Shown: positions 7,233-16,287, numbered from the stretch's first letter. The stretch is DNA of 64,000 nucleotides from Algoriphagus sp. NG3 (GCF_034119865.1 NZ_CP139421.1:5186501-5250500); one strand, 5' to 3'. Made by a program: numbers and translations. The notes: a model not told the origin generated them from the letters alone.

Positions 7233-10136
7233 TTAAAAAGCGAATGAAACTTTGAAATTAACCCTAGTCCCAGGAGATAGACTGCTGAATATCTGATCCT
7301 GTGCTTCATATGATCTGAAGACGTACTCTCTCTTGGCATTCAGAATATTCTGGACACCGAATCCTGCCTGAATACGCTCATCAGCGCCAAAAGATTTGTT
7401 GATATTCAAGTTTAGGCTGTTGAATGGTACAGAATAGGTGTCTGTGCGGTTACCGAAACCTACGTACTGAAGGGATGATCCCTGTACATTGTAGAATAAA
7501 CCTGCTTCCCAACCTGTGGTGAAGGAATTGTAGCTAAGCCCTGTATTGATCAAATAAGGCGCTTGACCAGCCATATCTCTTTTATCATCGATCACCTGAC
7601 CTTCCCTGGCACTGAGTTCTCTTGATCTAAATTCCGATTCAGACATTTGGATCTCAGATTTTGTGAGGGTCACATTGGTGTTCCAAGTGAAGTTTTCCAA
7701 GCTTGGAGCTATGAATTTCAAAGATTTCCTGAATTCAAATTCCAGACCTGCCACGGTTCCATTTCCTACGTTTCTAGGCTGGAAAGTTCCTGGGTCGGCA
7801 AGGAACTGCACCATTTCTATCGGCTTTTCAAAGGTCTTGTAGAATGCACTTACTGACAGCATCTGCCCTTTCTCCTGAAAAGCCTCCCATCTTAGGTCGA
7901 AGTTGTTTACCCTGGTAGAGACCAAGTTGCCATCCCAAAGAACTTCTGTTCCTCCATTGGTAGTTTCTGGATAAAGGCCTCCTATAAACGTCCTGCCTGT
8001 AATAGGATCAAGAATCTCGGCATAAGAGAGTTCTTTGAAAGAAGGTCTGGCGATCGTTCTGGATGCGGAAGCCCTCAGGTTCTGGTTATCTTTCAGATTG
8101 TAAATCAAGTTGACAGTTGGGAAGAAATCGAGGTCATCCATTACGGTCACCAAATCATAATCAATCGTTCCGGTCTGGTTAGTGCCTGTATAGTATTGAT
8201 TGAACTTCTCTACTCTCAGCCCTACAATTGCCTTTAATTTATCCGCAGGATTTGCTTCAAGGGAAGCATAACCGGCCATATTGGTAGCTATTGAATTATA
8301 AGCATTTGGGTTGATGGGGATAAAGTCAGCATTGTATCTCACCCCATTTCTGTTCTCTCCCGAAAATAGATTTTCATCCAACAAAATCTCATTAGGATCT
8401 CCGGTGAACTGGGTATTTCCTGTGGCAAATTGGAAGCTCTGAATAGTAAAGTCACGCTGCTTGAACACATAATTTCCACCAAACTTCACTTTCCCTTGTC
8501 TGGCAAAAAGCGAGATGTTTTTGGAAATGTCGCCTTTACCCACTATACTATATTCTTCAAGATCTCTCCAGATCCTTGCAGGAAGACCAACTTCCGTGGA
8601 AACGGTATTGGTCGGCTCTCTGAATCTTGTAAACCGAATGTCCGGATCAGCTATGGTAGATCTGGTAGGAGCCAATTTCCAGTTGATTTCCCATTCGTTG
8701 CCATTGATAAAATGAGTTCCTGCCAACAATATACTGGTCAAACCTCTTTGACTATATTCCAGGTTATATTGTGTGGCCTCGAAATTTGCCCCCAAGTTCG
8801 TGTTGACAAAGTTAAACTGACCGGCTTTGGATTCACCATTTTGCAGGTGCATCAAGTTCAATTTGAATTTGGAGTTTGTTGTTTTATAGGCAATACCCGC
8901 AAGCCCACCGAGCAGGACATTATTTACCCCGAAGTCACCGCGCTGTCTTTCGAGAGGCTCAAGTTCAGTAAGATTTGCCTCACGGGGCTTAGCATATAAA
9001 TTATACTCTGCATCCTGATAGAATTCAGTTTCATTTTTGTAAGTCAATGCGAAATTGTAACCCCATGTTCCTCTGGATTTGACAAATTGGTTTCCCAATG
9101 AGAAGCTGACACCAAAATCCATCAGGCTGTTTGATCTATATCCGCCAAGCGTCTTGTTGAAATTTCCCAAGATTTCTTGGTATTCAAGCCCTTTTGGGCC
9201 ATTTGGATTTCCTACTGCATCTCCGTACTGTGGTATATCGGTTCTTCCATCGGTTGGAATAGCTCTCGTACCGTCATCAAATCCCAAAAAATCTGTGTTT
9301 CCCCCATCGTATTTCAAATAATTGGAGTTGAAGTGCATAGAAGGGTTGATTCCTCCGCTCAAGCTCAGCCTCATGGACTTTTCTTCAGGAAAATCCTTAG
9401 TCTCTATATCTACCACACCACCGGTAAAATCTGCAGGCAAGTCAGCGGTGAAGGATTTTGAGACGATTATATTATCAATCACATTGGTAGGAAAGATATC
9501 CATCTGTATGGTATTCCTGTCCGGATCAAGTCCAGGAATATCCACACCATTAAGTACAGTTTTGGTATATCTGTCTCCCAGCCCTCTTACAAAAATATAT
9601 TTGCCTCCCTCAATGGAAACACCCGTCACACGCTTAATGGCAGATGCAGCATCCCCATCGCCGATCTGGCGGAAGGTACTTGCGGAGATACCGTCAATTA
9701 GATTGGCCGCATTTCGTTTTACAGATAGCAATGCAGACTCTGTAGTACGTATCGCAGAAGCAGAAACGGTAACTGCCTCCAAGTCGGAAGCTTCTTCTGC
9801 CATCAAAAGATCACTCATTACGTTGACCTGACCTGCTTTTACTTCTACTTCACTAATGTGGATCGAAGAAAAGGATATATAAGATACCTGAAGTGTATAT
9901 ATTCCGGGTGCTACTTTGATTTCATATTTACCATCAAAGTCAGTAACCGCCCCTGTGGAGGTCTCTTTGACTAGGACAGAGACACCGTACAAGGGCTCTC
10001 CTGTAACTTCTTCATAGATTGTCCCGCGGATCGTTCCGTTTTGGGCAAAGACAAAGCCTGCAAAAACCTGTGAAAGTACCAGCAGAACTAAAACCAGAAG
10101 TCCCTTCATAAGTGTATTGGTAGATTGATTTTTCAT
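7233..10136 (-). CDS. TonB-dependent outer-membrane receptor
   Basis: A 967-aa transporter with signal peptide (about 1-31), an N-terminal CarboxypepD_reg-like beta-sandwich (GTIRGTIYEEVTGEPLYGVS, about 34-53, through about 115), a plug domain (GISASTFRQIGDGDAASAIK; FVRGLGDRYTKTVLNGVDIP) and a 22-strand barrel ending in the aromatic VSFAF. It imports an unknown ligand across the outer membrane using TonB-ExbBD energy. The upstream beta-helix lipoprotein gene, 82 nt away on the same strand, is a frequent partner of this receptor type in Bacteroidota. It is not SusC-type: no SusD is adjacent. Confidence 0.92.
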   Translation of the reverse strand: MKNQSTNTLMKGLLVLVLLVLSQVFAGFVFAQNGTIRGTIYEEVTGEPLYGVSVLVKETSTGAVTDFDGKYEIKVAPGIYTLQVSYISFSSIHISEVEVKAGQVNVMSDLLMAEEASDLEAVTVSASAIRTTESALLSVKRNAANLIDGISASTFRQIGDGDAASAIKRVTGVSIEGGKYIFVRGLGDRYTKTVLNGVDIPGLDPDRNTIQMDIFPTNVIDNIIVSKSFTADLPADFTGGVVDIETKDFPEEKSMRLSLSGGINPSMHFNSNYLKYDGGNTDFLGFDDGTRAIPTDGRTDIPQYGDAVGNPNGPKGLEYQEILGNFNKTLGGYRSNSLMDFGVSFSLGNQFVKSRGTWGYNFALTYKNETEFYQDAEYNLYAKPREANLTELEPLERQRGDFGVNNVLLGGLAGIAYKTTNSKFKLNLMHLQNGESKAGQFNFVNTNLGANFEATQYNLEYSQRGLTSILLAGTHFINGNEWEINWKLAPTRSTIADPDIRFTRFREPTNTVSTEVGLPARIWRDLEEYSIVGKGDISKNISLFARQGKVKFGGNYVFKQRDFTIQSFQFATGNTQFTGDPNEILLDENLFSGENRNGVRYNADFIPINPNAYNSIATNMAGYASLEANPADKLKAIVGLRVEKFNQYYTGTNQTGTIDYDLVTVMDDLDFFPTVNLIYNLKDNQNLRASASRTIARPSFKELSYAEILDPITGRTFIGGLYPETTNGGTEVLWDGNLVSTRVNNFDLRWEAFQEKGQMLSVSAFYKTFEKPIEMVQFLADPGTFQPRNVGNGTVAGLEFEFRKSLKFIAPSLENFTWNTNVTLTKSEIQMSESEFRSRELSAREGQVIDDKRDMAGQAPYLINTGLSYNSFTTGWEAGLFYNVQGSSLQYVGFGNRTDTYSVPFNSLNLNINKSFGADERIQAGFGVQNILNAKREYVFRSYEAQDQIFSSLSPGTRVNFKVSFAF

Positions 10137-10218
10137 ACAGCAATTAGGTTGGATACTTAAAAGAAGGAAGAAAGTAACCTTGCAAGTCCTTCCTTCCTTC
10201 TACTAAAGTGAGTGATGA

Positions 10219-11448
10219 TTATAGATCGGCTATTGCTCCAGCTGCAGCGGCCCAAGACCATGTTGCGGCAAATGCTGATTTGTCTGCTCCCACCGTGTTG
10301 GCTCCAGCGGCTACGCTAGTGGCAGAAGCCGCGGTGCCGTTTTTGAAGACAGATTCTAGAGAAACACCTTCAGCTAGGGTTATTTGAAGATTTGCGAATT
10401 TCAGGCTGCCATCAGCGAATGTTGCCAATGTCTTATCACCGCTAAGTGAAAAATCTCCTCGGCCGTCAGTTGTAGCAGGATCAGGGAATCCAGTGAAATA
10501 GATGTTTTCAAAAGTACCTCTAGCTCCATCTCTGAAGTCACCAAGCTCAGCAGCGGAACTTCCTACCACTGTACCGTTTGTCAACGTATGACCTGCATTG
10601 AAAGAACCTTCAGGTCCATCTATCTCAAGTGCGTGGTCTGTCTCACCTCCACAGATTACGATAAAGTTGTCCATAGTGCCTGACCAAGCCTGATCAGTAT
10701 CCAGTCCGTCATCACCTGCGTTCCATACGATTGCATTTTTCACGCTCACAGATCCACCGAACCATTCGATTCCATCATCCTGATTGGCGATTACTTCTAC
10801 GTTCTCTATTACAGTACCAGAACCTACGCCTCCGAGGGTTAGGCCGTTGATTTCGTTTCCTTCACCGATATTGGAACCACCGTGACGGATAGAGATGTAT
10901 TTGATAATGCCGGAATTATCGTCATCATCAGATCCGCCGTAAAGACCATTGATATCGGAAGGTGGAATACCTTCGATTTGAGTTTCACTGACATCACCTG
11001 CAAGAGAGGCTTTGGCGTTTCCTAGAACAATCAAACCGCCCCATAGGCCGGAAAGATCTGGCTCCAAATTAGGAGAAGCAATCTGACCTGGAGTGATTTC
11101 GTCCGCTACAGTAGTAAAAATGATAGGGGAGGAAGCAGTACCCTGTGCATCGATTTTAGCTCCTCTGGCAATGATCAATGCAGTAGCATTTGATCCTGAG
11201 CCAACTTCGCCTTTAACAATTACGCCTGGCTGGATAGTTAGTGTGTTTCCAGATGTCACGGCGATTCTTCCACCAAGTACATAAGTCTTACCAGTTTCCC
11301 AAGTAGTATTGGAAGTGATGTTGGAATCCACTCGCAAAACATCGTCATCCGGTGTAGGTACTGGATCAGGATCATTTCCATCTACGCAGCTAGTGAAACC
11401 AATTGCTAGGACAGCAAACATGGTTAAAAGAGAGTTGAACTTTTTCAT
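10219..11448 (-). CDS. Beta-helix surface lipoprotein paired with the TonB receptor
   Basis: A 409-aa lipoprotein (MKKFNSLLTM start, lipobox GFTSC with Cys21). A Pro/Asp linker follows, then a long right-handed beta-helix-like stretch with recurring short turns: TIQPGVIVKGEVGSG, SPIIFTTVADE, GLWGGLIVLGNA, SIRHGGSNIGEGNEINGLTL, NQDDGIEWFGGSV, NAGDDGLDTDQAWSG. Such proteins are sometimes mislabelled as multidrug transporters; there are no membrane helices here. It probably works at the cell surface as the ligand-capture partner of the receptor encoded just downstream. The ligand is unknown. Confidence 0.75.
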   Translation of the reverse strand: MKKFNSLLTMFAVLAIGFTSCVDGNDPDPVPTPDDDVLRVDSNITSNTTWETGKTYVLGGRIAVTSGNTLTIQPGVIVKGEVGSGSNATALIIARGAKIDAQGTASSPIIFTTVADEITPGQIASPNLEPDLSGLWGGLIVLGNAKASLAGDVSETQIEGIPPSDINGLYGGSDDDDNSGIIKYISIRHGGSNIGEGNEINGLTLGGVGSGTVIENVEVIANQDDGIEWFGGSVSVKNAIVWNAGDDGLDTDQAWSGTMDNFIVICGGETDHALEIDGPEGSFNAGHTLTNGTVVGSSAAELGDFRDGARGTFENIYFTGFPDPATTDGRGDFSLSGDKTLATFADGSLKFANLQITLAEGVSLESVFKNGTAASATSVAAGANTVGADKSAFAATWSWAAAAGAIADL

Positions 11449-11587
11449 TGAGATTTATAATTGATTAGGATTTGCCTTATTTGACGTTGCAAATCTGCCT
11501 CAATTTTTCACCTCGAAAGAATTATCCGAATTATCCTTTTTTTAATAAAAAAAAGCGGAATTTAATATTGGAATAACAAAATGTACA

Positions 11588-11618
11588 TAAAAAAAGGCTT
11601 CTCCTCCGAAAAGCCTAT
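11588..11618 (-). terminator. Terminator of the MoxR-like gene
   Basis: On the minus strand AGGCTT and AAGCCT form a hairpin followed by a run of seven T, 18-48 nt after the stop codon of the AAA ATPase gene. Confidence 0.7.
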
Positions 11619-11635
11619 TGTTGCTGAATTACCTG

Positions 11636-12607
11636 TTATTTCAATGTTACCGATTTGTTAATAGGAACTTTCTCCATCAGGATTTTTACAAGATCTCTTG
11701 TATTAATCCCATCTGCCTCAGCCTCATAGTTGAGAATGATCCGGTGGTTCAGTACATCTTCTGCTATTTCCTTGATGTCTTCAGGCAATACATAATCCCG
11801 GCCATCCATGAATGCAACTGCCTTGGAGGCCAGATTCAAATTGATACTAGCCCGTGGAGATACCCCAAACTGAATGTACTTTGCCTCATCCTTTAACCCA
11901 TACTGGGTAGGGAATCTGGTGGCAAATACCAATTCTATAATATAGTGCTCAAGAGGCTCTGCCATTTTCACGGAATTGATCTGGTCACGGATCTCAAAGA
12001 TATCCTGCTTGGATAGCATGGCATTCACCTCAGAGCTGAATGACATGTTGGCCATCCTTCGCATTACTTCCATTTCGTCGGCCTTGCTTGGATAATCAAT
12101 ATGCACTTTCATCATAAACCTATCCACCTGTGCTTCAGGAAGAGGATAGGTTCCTTCCTGATCTACCGGGTTTTGGGTGGCTAACACTAAGAATGGACGG
12201 TCAAGATGGTAGGTGGTCTCGCCTATGGTAACTTGTTTTTCCTGCATCGCCTCCAATAGCGCCGACTGAACTTTGGCAGGAGACCGGTTCACTTCATCCG
12301 CAAGAATGAGGTTGGAAAAAATCGGCCCCTTCTTCACTTCGAAATTGGCCGCCTGCTGATTGTAGATCATTGTTCCGATGAGATCTGCAGGAAGTAGATC
12401 CGGTGTAAACTGAATCCTGTTGAAATCCAAGTGTAGCACTTTGGCCAGGGTGTTTACCGTCAAGGTCTTTGCCAGTCCCGGCACCCCTTCCAGAAGAATG
12501 TGTCCATTGGTAAAAAGTCCAATCAACAACCGGTTGACCATACGATCCTGGCCAACTACTACTTTTCTTACTTCCTGTATTACGTCTGCTATTTTTTCCT
12601 GATGCAT
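11636..12607 (-). CDS. MoxR-family AAA+ ATPase
   Basis: A 323-aa AAA+ protein with Walker A GVPGLAKT (41-48), Walker B LILADEVNR (about 100-108) and a sensor region ATQNPVDQEGTYPLPEAQVDRF split across two motifs. MoxR ATPases act as chaperones that insert cofactors or mature complexes, usually with von Willebrand A and DUF58 partners. Here the usual downstream DUF58/Bat genes are missing and a terminator follows directly, so the ATPase is encoded alone. Upstream is rluE on the same strand, 174 nt away. The start MHQEKIADVIQEV gives a full-length protein. Confidence 0.9.
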   Translation of the reverse strand: MHQEKIADVIQEVRKVVVGQDRMVNRLLIGLFTNGHILLEGVPGLAKTLTVNTLAKVLHLDFNRIQFTPDLLPADLIGTMIYNQQAANFEVKKGPIFSNLILADEVNRSPAKVQSALLEAMQEKQVTIGETTYHLDRPFLVLATQNPVDQEGTYPLPEAQVDRFMMKVHIDYPSKADEMEVMRRMANMSFSSEVNAMLSKQDIFEIRDQINSVKMAEPLEHYIIELVFATRFPTQYGLKDEAKYIQFGVSPRASINLNLASKAVAFMDGRDYVLPEDIKEIAEDVLNHRIILNYEAEADGINTRDLVKILMEKVPINKSVTLK

Positions 12608-12781
12608 GGAATTGAATCTTTGAGTGCTGTTTACCGGAGACTAAAATAGAGCTTTTTGTCCCAAAGGACAATCTTAAATCTTAGAAGCGGTAATGCATAG
12701 CCAAGAAAGGGAATTTAGGATATTTTAAGAAGATTGTCGGAGTTGATAGTGGTAAAGAGGGGATGTTGTAAAGTTGTCCAC

Positions 12782-13402
12782 TCAATTATGTCTCGGCTTA
12801 TTCAAGACAGTCTTTTTAAACCCAGTGAGTCCGAGCTTGTGATATATCGTTTGCTCATCGATCTCCTGCACTTCTCCGACTTTAAAGCCACTAATTGTCA
12901 GCTTCTCCATAGACCAACGCACCAGTCGAAGGGTAGGATGGCCTATAGCCGCAGTCATCTTCCGCACCTGCCTGTTTTTTCCTTCGATCAGGGTCAAAGA
13001 AATCCAAGTGTCCGGAATAGATGCCCTATATCGTATCGGGGGATTGCGGTCCGGAAGTGAAGGGGCAGGATCCAAAACTTTTGCAATTGCAGGTTTGGTT
13101 TTATAATCCCGCCCATCCACGTTGATGACTACCCCCTGCATCAGCTCTTTCAAAGAAGCAGCTTCGGGCGTTCCTTCGACCTGCGCATAATAGGTGCGCT
13201 GGTGTCCAAACCGGGGATTCAATAAATGATGATTTAGTGATTTGTCATCGGTGATTATCAGAAGACCCTCAGAGTCCTTGTCCAGCCTTCCTACAGGATA
13301 GACCTCCTTTGGAAAATCAAAAAGAGAGGCAAGCGTCTGCCCCTCTCCCGAAAATTGACATAAAACCCCAAAGGGCTTGTAAATGATATAGTATCTGGCC
13401 AC
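12782..13402 (-). CDS. rluE: 23S rRNA pseudouridine synthase, RluE-like
   Basis: A 206-aa RsuA-family synthase without an S4 domain, as in E. coli RluE, which makes pseudouridine 2457 in 23S rRNA. The catalytic motif GRLDKDSEGLL places the catalytic aspartate at Asp41. Other family segments are RNPPIRYRASIPDTWISLTL and EGKNRQVRKMTAAIGHPTLRLVR (shown in part). The start codon is GTG at 13402. It follows a 58-aa gene by 10 nt, suggesting cotranscription. The assignment to RluE rather than RluB/RluF rests on the missing S4 domain and the RNPPIR segment. Confidence 0.88.
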   Translation of the reverse strand: MARYYIIYKPFGVLCQFSGEGQTLASLFDFPKEVYPVGRLDKDSEGLLIITDDKSLNHHLLNPRFGHQRTYYAQVEGTPEAASLKELMQGVVINVDGRDYKTKPAIAKVLDPAPSLPDRNPPIRYRASIPDTWISLTLIEGKNRQVRKMTAAIGHPTLRLVRWSMEKLTISGFKVGEVQEIDEQTIYHKLGLTGFKKTVLNKPRHN

Positions 13403-13412
13403 CGTCAGTTTC

Positions 13413-13589
13413 TTAACTTCCGCAGCCGATGCAGTCTATGCTGGAATCAGTAGGTTTCACCCCGTCACGTTCCATCTTCAGGTTATGGATTTTGTCTCTG
13501 ATTTCCATGTCCGCAAACATATCTCCTGTGATTTGTGCTTCCAAAGCTTGGATTTGCTCGTTGTAGTTTTGAATTTGTGCTTCGCTCAT
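13413..13589 (-). CDS. Small 58-aa protein with C-terminal CxxC motif
   Basis: A short ORF with ATG at 13589 and TAA at 13413. The first two thirds are a polar helix with heptad-like Gln/Ile/Leu spacing (NYNEQIQALEAQI), and the protein ends DCIGCGS, a CxxC pair suited to binding metal or redox chemistry. There is a 10-nt gap to the rluE start. Amino-acid composition and clean codon structure support real coding, and I know of no characterised family. Possible roles are a small zinc or disulfide protein. Confidence 0.6.
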   Translation of the reverse strand: MSEAQIQNYNEQIQALEAQITGDMFADMEIRDKIHNLKMERDGVKPTDSSIDCIGCGS

Positions 13590-13730
13590 AAAAGTTATAG
13601 TTCAAGGGTTGGATTGATATTCTAAAATAGTCAACGATCCTGAAAAGTTCCTGACCGTGGCCTCATATTTTCTTCAAAAATGATTCCAACTGGACTTCAG
13701 AAACTTACCTTTCAAATAAATTTAAAATAA

Positions 13731-14855
13731 ATGCCTGCCTCAGACCTTGTAAAATTACGCCAACATCTCCATCAAAATCCTGAACTAGCAGGTGAGGAAG
13801 TCACTACAGCTAAAGAAATTTTAGTTTTTTTTAAAGCTCTCAGGCCGGATCACATCATACAGAATTTAGGGGGAAATGGGCTTGCGTTTGTTTTTGAAGG
13901 AGAAAAACCGGGAAATCGAAGTCTGTTCAGAGCAGAGCTGGATGCCCTTCCCATACAGGAAACAGGAAATCCTACCTACAAAAGCCAAACCGAAGGCAAA
14001 GCCCATCTCTGTGGACACGACGGCCATATGGCGATTATCTGTGGACTTGGAGAAAAACTAGCTGCCCAAAGACCTAAAAATGGAGAGGTAGTACTGCTGT
14101 TCCAGCCTGCTGAAGAAACAGGAGAAGGTGCCAGATGGATTTTGGACGATCCGGAATTCCATCAGATCAAGCCTGTTTTTGCTTTTGCCTTACATAATCT
14201 ACCTGGCTTTCCCTTACACCAAGCAGTTATTCGTAAAGGCACCTTCGCTGCGGGAAGTACTGGTCTTACCATCACACTAACAGGTAAAACCTCACATGCG
14301 GCGCATCCCGACGCAGGAATCAACCCTGCCCAGGCAATTGCGCAATTGATCCAAGCTCTTCCCAAGCTTACTGAAAACCTGCAAGCTTTCGCCTTGGTGA
14401 CGGTGATTCATGCTGAAATTGGAAGCTTGGCTTTTGGGACAAGTGCCGGAAAAGGAAGTTTGAGTCTGACCATAAGGGCATTCGATCAGGGGGATCTTGA
14501 TAGCCTCATAGAGACAATCACAGAGAAAGCCAAAAGAATCGCTTTTGCCGAAAAACTGGATATGGATTTCAAATTTGTGGAATCATTTGCCGTTTCCCAC
14601 AATGATCCTAAGGCCGCTGAAATAGCGGAAAATGTATTGGAAAGCATGAATATAGATCTCTTTGAAAAGCCGGAACCTTTCCGCTGGTCGGAAGACTTCG
14701 GCTTGTTCAGTCAATCCTGCCCTGCCTATTTATTTGGATTAGGTGCGGGAGAAAACAGTCCCCAGCTTCACGAGCCTACTTATGACTTTCCTGATGAACT
14801 GATAGAAACCGGGGTTAAAATTTTTGAGGGGATTGTCAGAAAAGTCAACGGATGA
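13731..14855 (+). CDS. M20-family amidohydrolase (hippurate/N-acyl amino acid hydrolase type)
   Basis: A 374-aa cytoplasmic dinuclear metallohydrolase. The N-terminus LRQHLHQNPELAGEE is typical of the M20D group. Metal ligands and catalytic residues appear in FRAELDALPIQE (Asp71), HLCGHDGHMA (Cys94, His96, with His99 nearby) and QPAEETGEGA (Glu128/Glu129). The smaller dimerisation domain follows with TGKTSHAAHP. It cleaves the amide of N-acyl amino acids; the exact substrate cannot be read from sequence. It stands alone, with a repeat-rich region downstream. Confidence 0.9.
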   Translation: MPASDLVKLRQHLHQNPELAGEEVTTAKEILVFFKALRPDHIIQNLGGNGLAFVFEGEKPGNRSLFRAELDALPIQETGNPTYKSQTEGKAHLCGHDGHMAIICGLGEKLAAQRPKNGEVVLLFQPAEETGEGARWILDDPEFHQIKPVFAFALHNLPGFPLHQAVIRKGTFAAGSTGLTITLTGKTSHAAHPDAGINPAQAIAQLIQALPKLTENLQAFALVTVIHAEIGSLAFGTSAGKGSLSLTIRAFDQGDLDSLIETITEKAKRIAFAEKLDMDFKFVESFAVSHNDPKAAEIAENVLESMNIDLFEKPEPFRWSEDFGLFSQSCPAYLFGLGAGENSPQLHEPTYDFPDELIETGVKIFEGIVRKVNG

Positions 14856-14901
14856 AAGATTAAAATATGGATATACGGAATGATGCCAGTAGCCATATTT
14901 C

Positions 14902-15000
14902 TTTCGCCCATGCGAGTGTCTCCACTCGCATACCAAAAGCCAGTTAGGAGACACTAACTAGGGCGAAGAAAAAATGCCGTGAGTGGGACACTCACGACGG
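14902..15000. repeat. Cluster of nested hairpins
   Basis: An outer stem (TTTCGCCC at 14902 with GGGCGAA at 14961) encloses TGCGAGTG/CACTCGCA (14911-14930) and AGTTAG/CTAACT (14942-14959). A third hairpin, GCCGTGAGTG with CACTCACGACGGC, spans 14976-15000. The block ends exactly where the 76-bp repeat begins, so the two are probably one composite element. Confidence 0.6.
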
Positions 15001-15001
15001 C

Positions 15002-15077
15002 AAGTGGCCTAAATGCTAGTGTTAATCAAATTCTATTATCCTTTAGCCTCATTATTGGTAGAAAAGCGGATATACAT
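15002..15077. repeat. 76-bp dispersed repeat, copy B
   Basis: Second copy of the element at 62-137, same orientation and gap-free over the whole length. The rest of the 14856-15299 gap holds further small inverted repeats and one copy of the ACCAC/AGAG dispersed repeat (15217-15255), with no credible gene. Confidence 0.6.
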
Positions 15078-15216
15078 TAAACTAACTCTAAGTCCAGCTT
15101 CTGGAGAAGCAGGACAGCCAAAGTTTTCAAAACCTGAAAGGTCTGCTGGAACAGAAAATTCAGTTTCCAAAATATCCAAGCCCGGCTTTTGGAAAATCAG
15201 GGCACTGAAGAAACTA

Positions 15217-15255
15217 CTGTGCCCTCTGTGAAAAGCTCTGTGCTCACTGTGGTTA
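15217..15255 (-). repeat. ACCAC/AGAG dispersed repeat, copy 1
   Basis: Contains GTGCCCTCTGTG, CTCTGTGCTC and ACTGTGGTTA. Read on the minus strand it begins TAACCACAG and continues with CACAGAG blocks. Related copies occur at 38518-38548 (opposite orientation) and 52821-52852 (same orientation). Confidence 0.5.
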
Positions 15256-15271
15256 GAAAGATAAAAGGAAA

Positions 15272-15300
15272 GCCGACTTTCGCCGGCTTTTTTAATAATT
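15272..15300. terminator. Terminator after the NIPSNAP gene
   Basis: AAAGCCGACTTTCGCCGGCTTTTTT forms a short strong stem with T/A runs on both sides. A nearly identical hairpin follows the M1 peptidase gene at 16259-16287. Confidence 0.65.
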
Positions 15301-16079
15301 TAAAGATCTGAGTATTCCGCTGGATACAGCAATTTTGTATCATTCCGGGATACCGTATTGGCATATTCCGGAAGGTCTTTCATTCCTGCCCAGTCCGGGT
15401 CTGCCCCGAATTGCTTCCAGTGTTCATTTCTGATGTCCATGTTTTCATGGGTAGTCATATACACCAGGTTAGGCATATTAGCTCCGGCGATAGTCTCTCC
15501 GTAAAAGATCGGACTGCAGTTTAACTTTTCGAAGATATCCATTTCCCCAGAATTAAACATTTTCACTTTCTGCTTATAAAGGCGCTCCGTGGCAGCTTCA
15601 TAACTTCTCAGTTCATACACCCTCTCCTTCTTAGCGTTGGTCAGTTTTGATTCTGCAAATTTAGGCTGTCCGCTCATTGCCTGGAGCAGGGAGGTTTCGA
15701 TTCGTTTGTAGGGAGGGCTGGTATGTGAAGCTTGGATGTAAGCACTTCCAGCGGTCTGATAAGCCTGATCTTTTGCCAGTTTATCTTCCAGTCCCACATA
15801 TTGATCCAGTGACTTGAATGGCAGGAAAAGATAAACTGCTTTGCCAGCATTGGGCTGGGAGGCTATGGGTTTGAAAACCCCTACTTTCGCTATACCATGC
15901 TTGTGGGCGGCGGGTATAAAAGCATTGGCCAGGTAGTCGTCCAGCATTGCCTCCTGTTCCGCATTTTCTATATGGTAGGTTCGCAATTCATAGAAATCTC
16001 TCTTTTGTGCCATAAGATTTGTGCTCATGACAAATGCCACTGCTATGGCACATAAGGAGAACAGTTTTTTTGCTTTCAT
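15300..16079 (-). CDS. Secreted NIPSNAP-family protein
   Basis: A 259-aa protein with a signal peptide (about 1-24, ending LMAQ). Two ferredoxin-like alpha/beta repeats follow. The first is marked by FYELRTYHIENAEQEAMLDDYL (about 29-50, shown in part), the second by VYELRSYEAATERLYKQKVKMF. NIPSNAP proteins are dimeric alpha/beta-barrel proteins of unclear biochemical function; secreted forms are common in Bacteroidota. The gene is monocistronic, with its own terminator. Confidence 0.88.
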   Translation of the reverse strand: MKAKKLFSLCAIAVAFVMSTNLMAQKRDFYELRTYHIENAEQEAMLDDYLANAFIPAAHKHGIAKVGVFKPIASQPNAGKAVYLFLPFKSLDQYVGLEDKLAKDQAYQTAGSAYIQASHTSPPYKRIETSLLQAMSGQPKFAESKLTNAKKERVYELRSYEAATERLYKQKVKMFNSGEMDIFEKLNCSPIFYGETIAGANMPNLVYMTTHENMDIRNEHWKQFGADPDWAGMKDLPEYANTVSRNDTKLLYPAEYSDL

Positions 16080-16258
16080 TTAGGTTAGGTTTTAGGTTTA
16101 ATTGTTTGGAATAGCGTACATCCCATCGACTAAAGTACTGCTTAGTGGGCAAGGATAAAAACCATTCGTGGATTTGAAAGGAATGGGTAATTCTATCCCG
16201 CTAAGTCCGGACTGGGACTCCGCAAAAATAGCTGCGGCCTCAGTGGTTTTTTAACTAG

Positions 16259-16287
16259 AAAAGCCGACTTACGCCGGCTTTTTTTAT
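16259..16287. terminator. Terminator after the M1 peptidase gene
   Basis: AAAAGCCGACTTACGCCGGC pairs into a stem with T7 on the plus strand and A/T runs on the other. It differs by one base in the loop from the hairpin at 15272. Confidence 0.65.

Noticed and set aside
8430..8999. 189-codon open frame opposite the TonB receptor gene
   Set aside because: An antisense shadow of the barrel-coding region; no domain, no independent signals.
9322..9831. 169-codon open frame opposite the TonB receptor plug region
   Set aside because: Serine/proline-rich antisense translation of a conserved plug; no supporting signal.
12608..12781. Extra gene between rluE and the MoxR gene
   Set aside because: The gap is AT-rich and no frame has a plausible start, length and composition.
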